The translations under genes and the position numbers were made by a program. The notes under the pieces are model-generated. The model was not told where the DNA came from. It was given only the letters and a program-made list of their open reading frames with translations, and did no database searches. Shown one piece after another: positions 62,866 to 64,000 of a stretch of DNA of 64,000 nucleotides. Origin of the DNA: Kangiellaceae bacterium (GTDB lineage: Bacteria > Pseudomonadota > Gammaproteobacteria > Enterobacterales > Kangiellaceae). The stretch spans positions 1 through 64,000 of the forward strand of contig JAPHTP010000047.1 in assembly GCA_026196875.1 (NCBI GenBank). Direction: 5' to 3'. How positions within the stretch are numbered: the first letter of the stretch is position 1; each line of letters starts with the position of its first letter.

Positions 62866-64000
62866 TCAATTTTTTAAGCTATTAACAAACCTATCTACAT
62901 TTTCACGTAGCGAAAACATTAATTTTAGTTGTACTTCATTATTTTGATATTGTAAAGGGCCAAGGGAGAGGCCTTTATGAATTGCTCTTGCAAGTGACTC
63001 GCTTGAAATACTCTCAGCCAGTTCACCACACATATTTTCATTTAGCAGCTTTGGTAAATCTCCAGTCGGAGTACATATAACAGCGGTTGAACATTGAACC
63101 GCATCTGAGAATATAACAGGAATACTTTCTATTCTAGAAGGAATTACTAGGAAATCAGTATTTAAAATCATTTCTTTAGCTTGCTTCTTATCAACAAAGC
63201 CCAATCGTTTAATTGGCTTTCCTTCTTTTATTAATCGATTTACTATCCTAACAACAGTTTCTTCCATCGGCCCGCCACCAGCAAATTCAACGCTGGATAT
63301 TCGCTGCCAATCAACTTCGCTTAACATAGCAAGCGCTTCAAGAAAAATATCAGGCCCTTTGTTAATATGCCAACGGCCAATAAATGTGAGCTTGTACGGT
63401 GGATTTTTTCGAAGCTGCTTAAATTCAGAGACATTGAGTTCTCTTGAACTAGCTAAAAACTGACAGTTTTTTCCGGAAATTTTTCTAACCTGCGAAGCCA
63501 GTTCTATTCCATCAGCATAATTTTCAGTCGCAGATTTTAGTACTTTGGCAAGTATATTTCTAACGATGGGTATTTTCGCTAAGCTCCAGATATCACTACC
63601 AAGCGCCCAAATTGAATAGCTAATATTGAGTTTTCTAAAAGCTCTATAAGCCCAATACCCACTGGGCATTGCCCATAACGCAAAAACATGATCCACGCTA
63701 TATTCTCGACAAGTTAATTCAACTTGTCGAGCGCCACTTCGTATTGTTTTAACAATACTAATCCACTGTAGAGGATTGTATATTGTCAAGTTTGAAAGAG
63801 GTAGCTTGTCGACTTTAAATCGACAAATAGTCAAATTCTCTTGTTTTTCAACTTTATTATTCTCGCTACTTGGAGCAACAACAACAACATCAATCCCAGA
63901 CTCAGAAAGTTTAACTGCAAAATCACTAACAAATGAACCGGCAGCCTCACTTCCATCATAACTTTGTGGGTACGAAGTAGTCACAATTGCTACAGTACAA
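62866..64000 (-). CDS. GT4-family glycosyltransferase (5' end beyond the window)
   Basis: The frame stays open to the right edge. The first GTG in the window at 63984 is preceded in frame by residues reading TVAI before VTTSYPQSYDG, the usual N-terminal strand of group 1 glycosyltransferases, so the real start is probably outside. Motifs: GSEAAGSFVSDFA near the start, FIGRWHINKGPDIFLEAL, and a C-terminal domain with LVIPSRIESIPVIFSDAVQC, the E-x7-E-like nucleotide-sugar site. It transfers a sugar from a nucleotide donor to the growing surface glycan. Confidence 0.9.
   Translation of the reverse strand, partial: CTVAIVTTSYPQSYDGSEAAGSFVSDFAVKLSESGIDVVVVAPSSENNKVEKQENLTICRFKVDKLPLSNLTIYNPLQWISIVKTIRSGARQVELTCREYSVDHVFALWAMPSGYWAYRAFRKLNISYSIWALGSDIWSLAKIPIVRNILAKVLKSATENYADGIELASQVRKISGKNCQFLASSRELNVSEFKQLRKNPPYKLTFIGRWHINKGPDIFLEALAMLSEVDWQRISSVEFAGGGPMEETVVRIVNRLIKEGKPIKRLGFVDKKQAKEMILNTDFLVIPSRIESIPVIFSDAVQCSTAVICTPTGDLPKLLNENMCGELAESISSESLARAIHKGLSLGPLQYQNNEVQLKLMFSLRENVDRFVNSLKN

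Noticed and set aside
1-64000. CRISPR array, tRNA or rRNA genes, prophage or transposase genes
   Set aside because: I looked for spaced repeats, cloverleaf-like stretches and typical integrase or transposase motifs and found none I could support.

Overview
The window reads as chromosome of a heterotrophic, probably marine or aquatic gammaproteobacterium. The base composition is AT-rich (roughly 40% GC by eye, not computed). The order ampE-ampD-DUF1631-nadC-pilA matches the Pseudomonas-type arrangement, DbpA and AceE/AceF/Lpd are gammaproteobacterial in type, and a multidomain chitinase and many c-type heme, TonB-free outer-membrane and signalling proteins are present. A relative of Kangiellaceae/Aliikangiella would fit, but that is inference only. 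I see no rRNA, tRNA, CRISPR array, transposase or prophage genes.

Layout. 1-2950: an ECF sigma factor and a TPR-containing Ser/Thr kinase (cut by the left edge). 3103-4400: a LysR regulator divergent from an isolated F-type ATP synthase c subunit. 4549-11574: a YHYH lipoprotein, a small coiled-coil protein, DbpA helicase, cytochrome b561 with a divergent LysR gene, an NAD-binding protein and a DUF1842-like protein behind a hairpin-rich leader. 12475-14436: a thioredoxin-like protein abutting a cytochrome c/PHM-type copper monooxygenase fusion. 14574-18248: VOC, GNAT and two membrane proteins. 18815-28316: chitinase, hydrolase, a large CHASE-GAF-GGDEF protein and an MFS carrier, with REP-like palindromes and a 546-bp structured element bounded by inverted repeats. 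28347-31965: a three-gene operon for a heme-bearing outer-membrane barrel, a cytochrome lipoprotein and a four-repeat lipoprotein, which could be an electron-transfer or redox-active surface system. 33056-35696: ECF sigma, anti-sigma and subtilase operon. 35878-39087: a hybrid histidine kinase with a duplicated unknown sensory domain.

39240-48075: an NSS-type sodium symporter, a 45-residue DUF3149-like protein, a polysaccharide deacetylase whose start codon is problematic, and the pyruvate dehydrogenase operon aceE-aceF-lpdA. 48542-55248: ampD-ampE (peptidoglycan recycling and beta-lactamase signalling), DUF1631, a retropepsin-like protease, nadC and a type IV pilin gene with a textbook sigma-54 promoter. 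Where pilB-pilC-pilD often follow pilA, this genome instead has a GT-C-like membrane protein with a TPR-like tail and then a surface-glycan cluster running off the right edge (DegT aminotransferase, sulfotransferase, three methyltransferases, LPG-synthase-type membrane protein, GT4 glycosyltransferase).

The points most worth following up are the inverted-repeat-bounded structured element (27771-28316), the heme-barrel operon, the cytochrome-PHM fusion, the duplicated sensory domain of the hybrid kinase, the repeat-associated start-codon problem of the deacetylase, and the pilin-linked GT-C and sulfated or methylated glycan cluster. All domain names come from recognising sequence motifs by eye; no database search was run.
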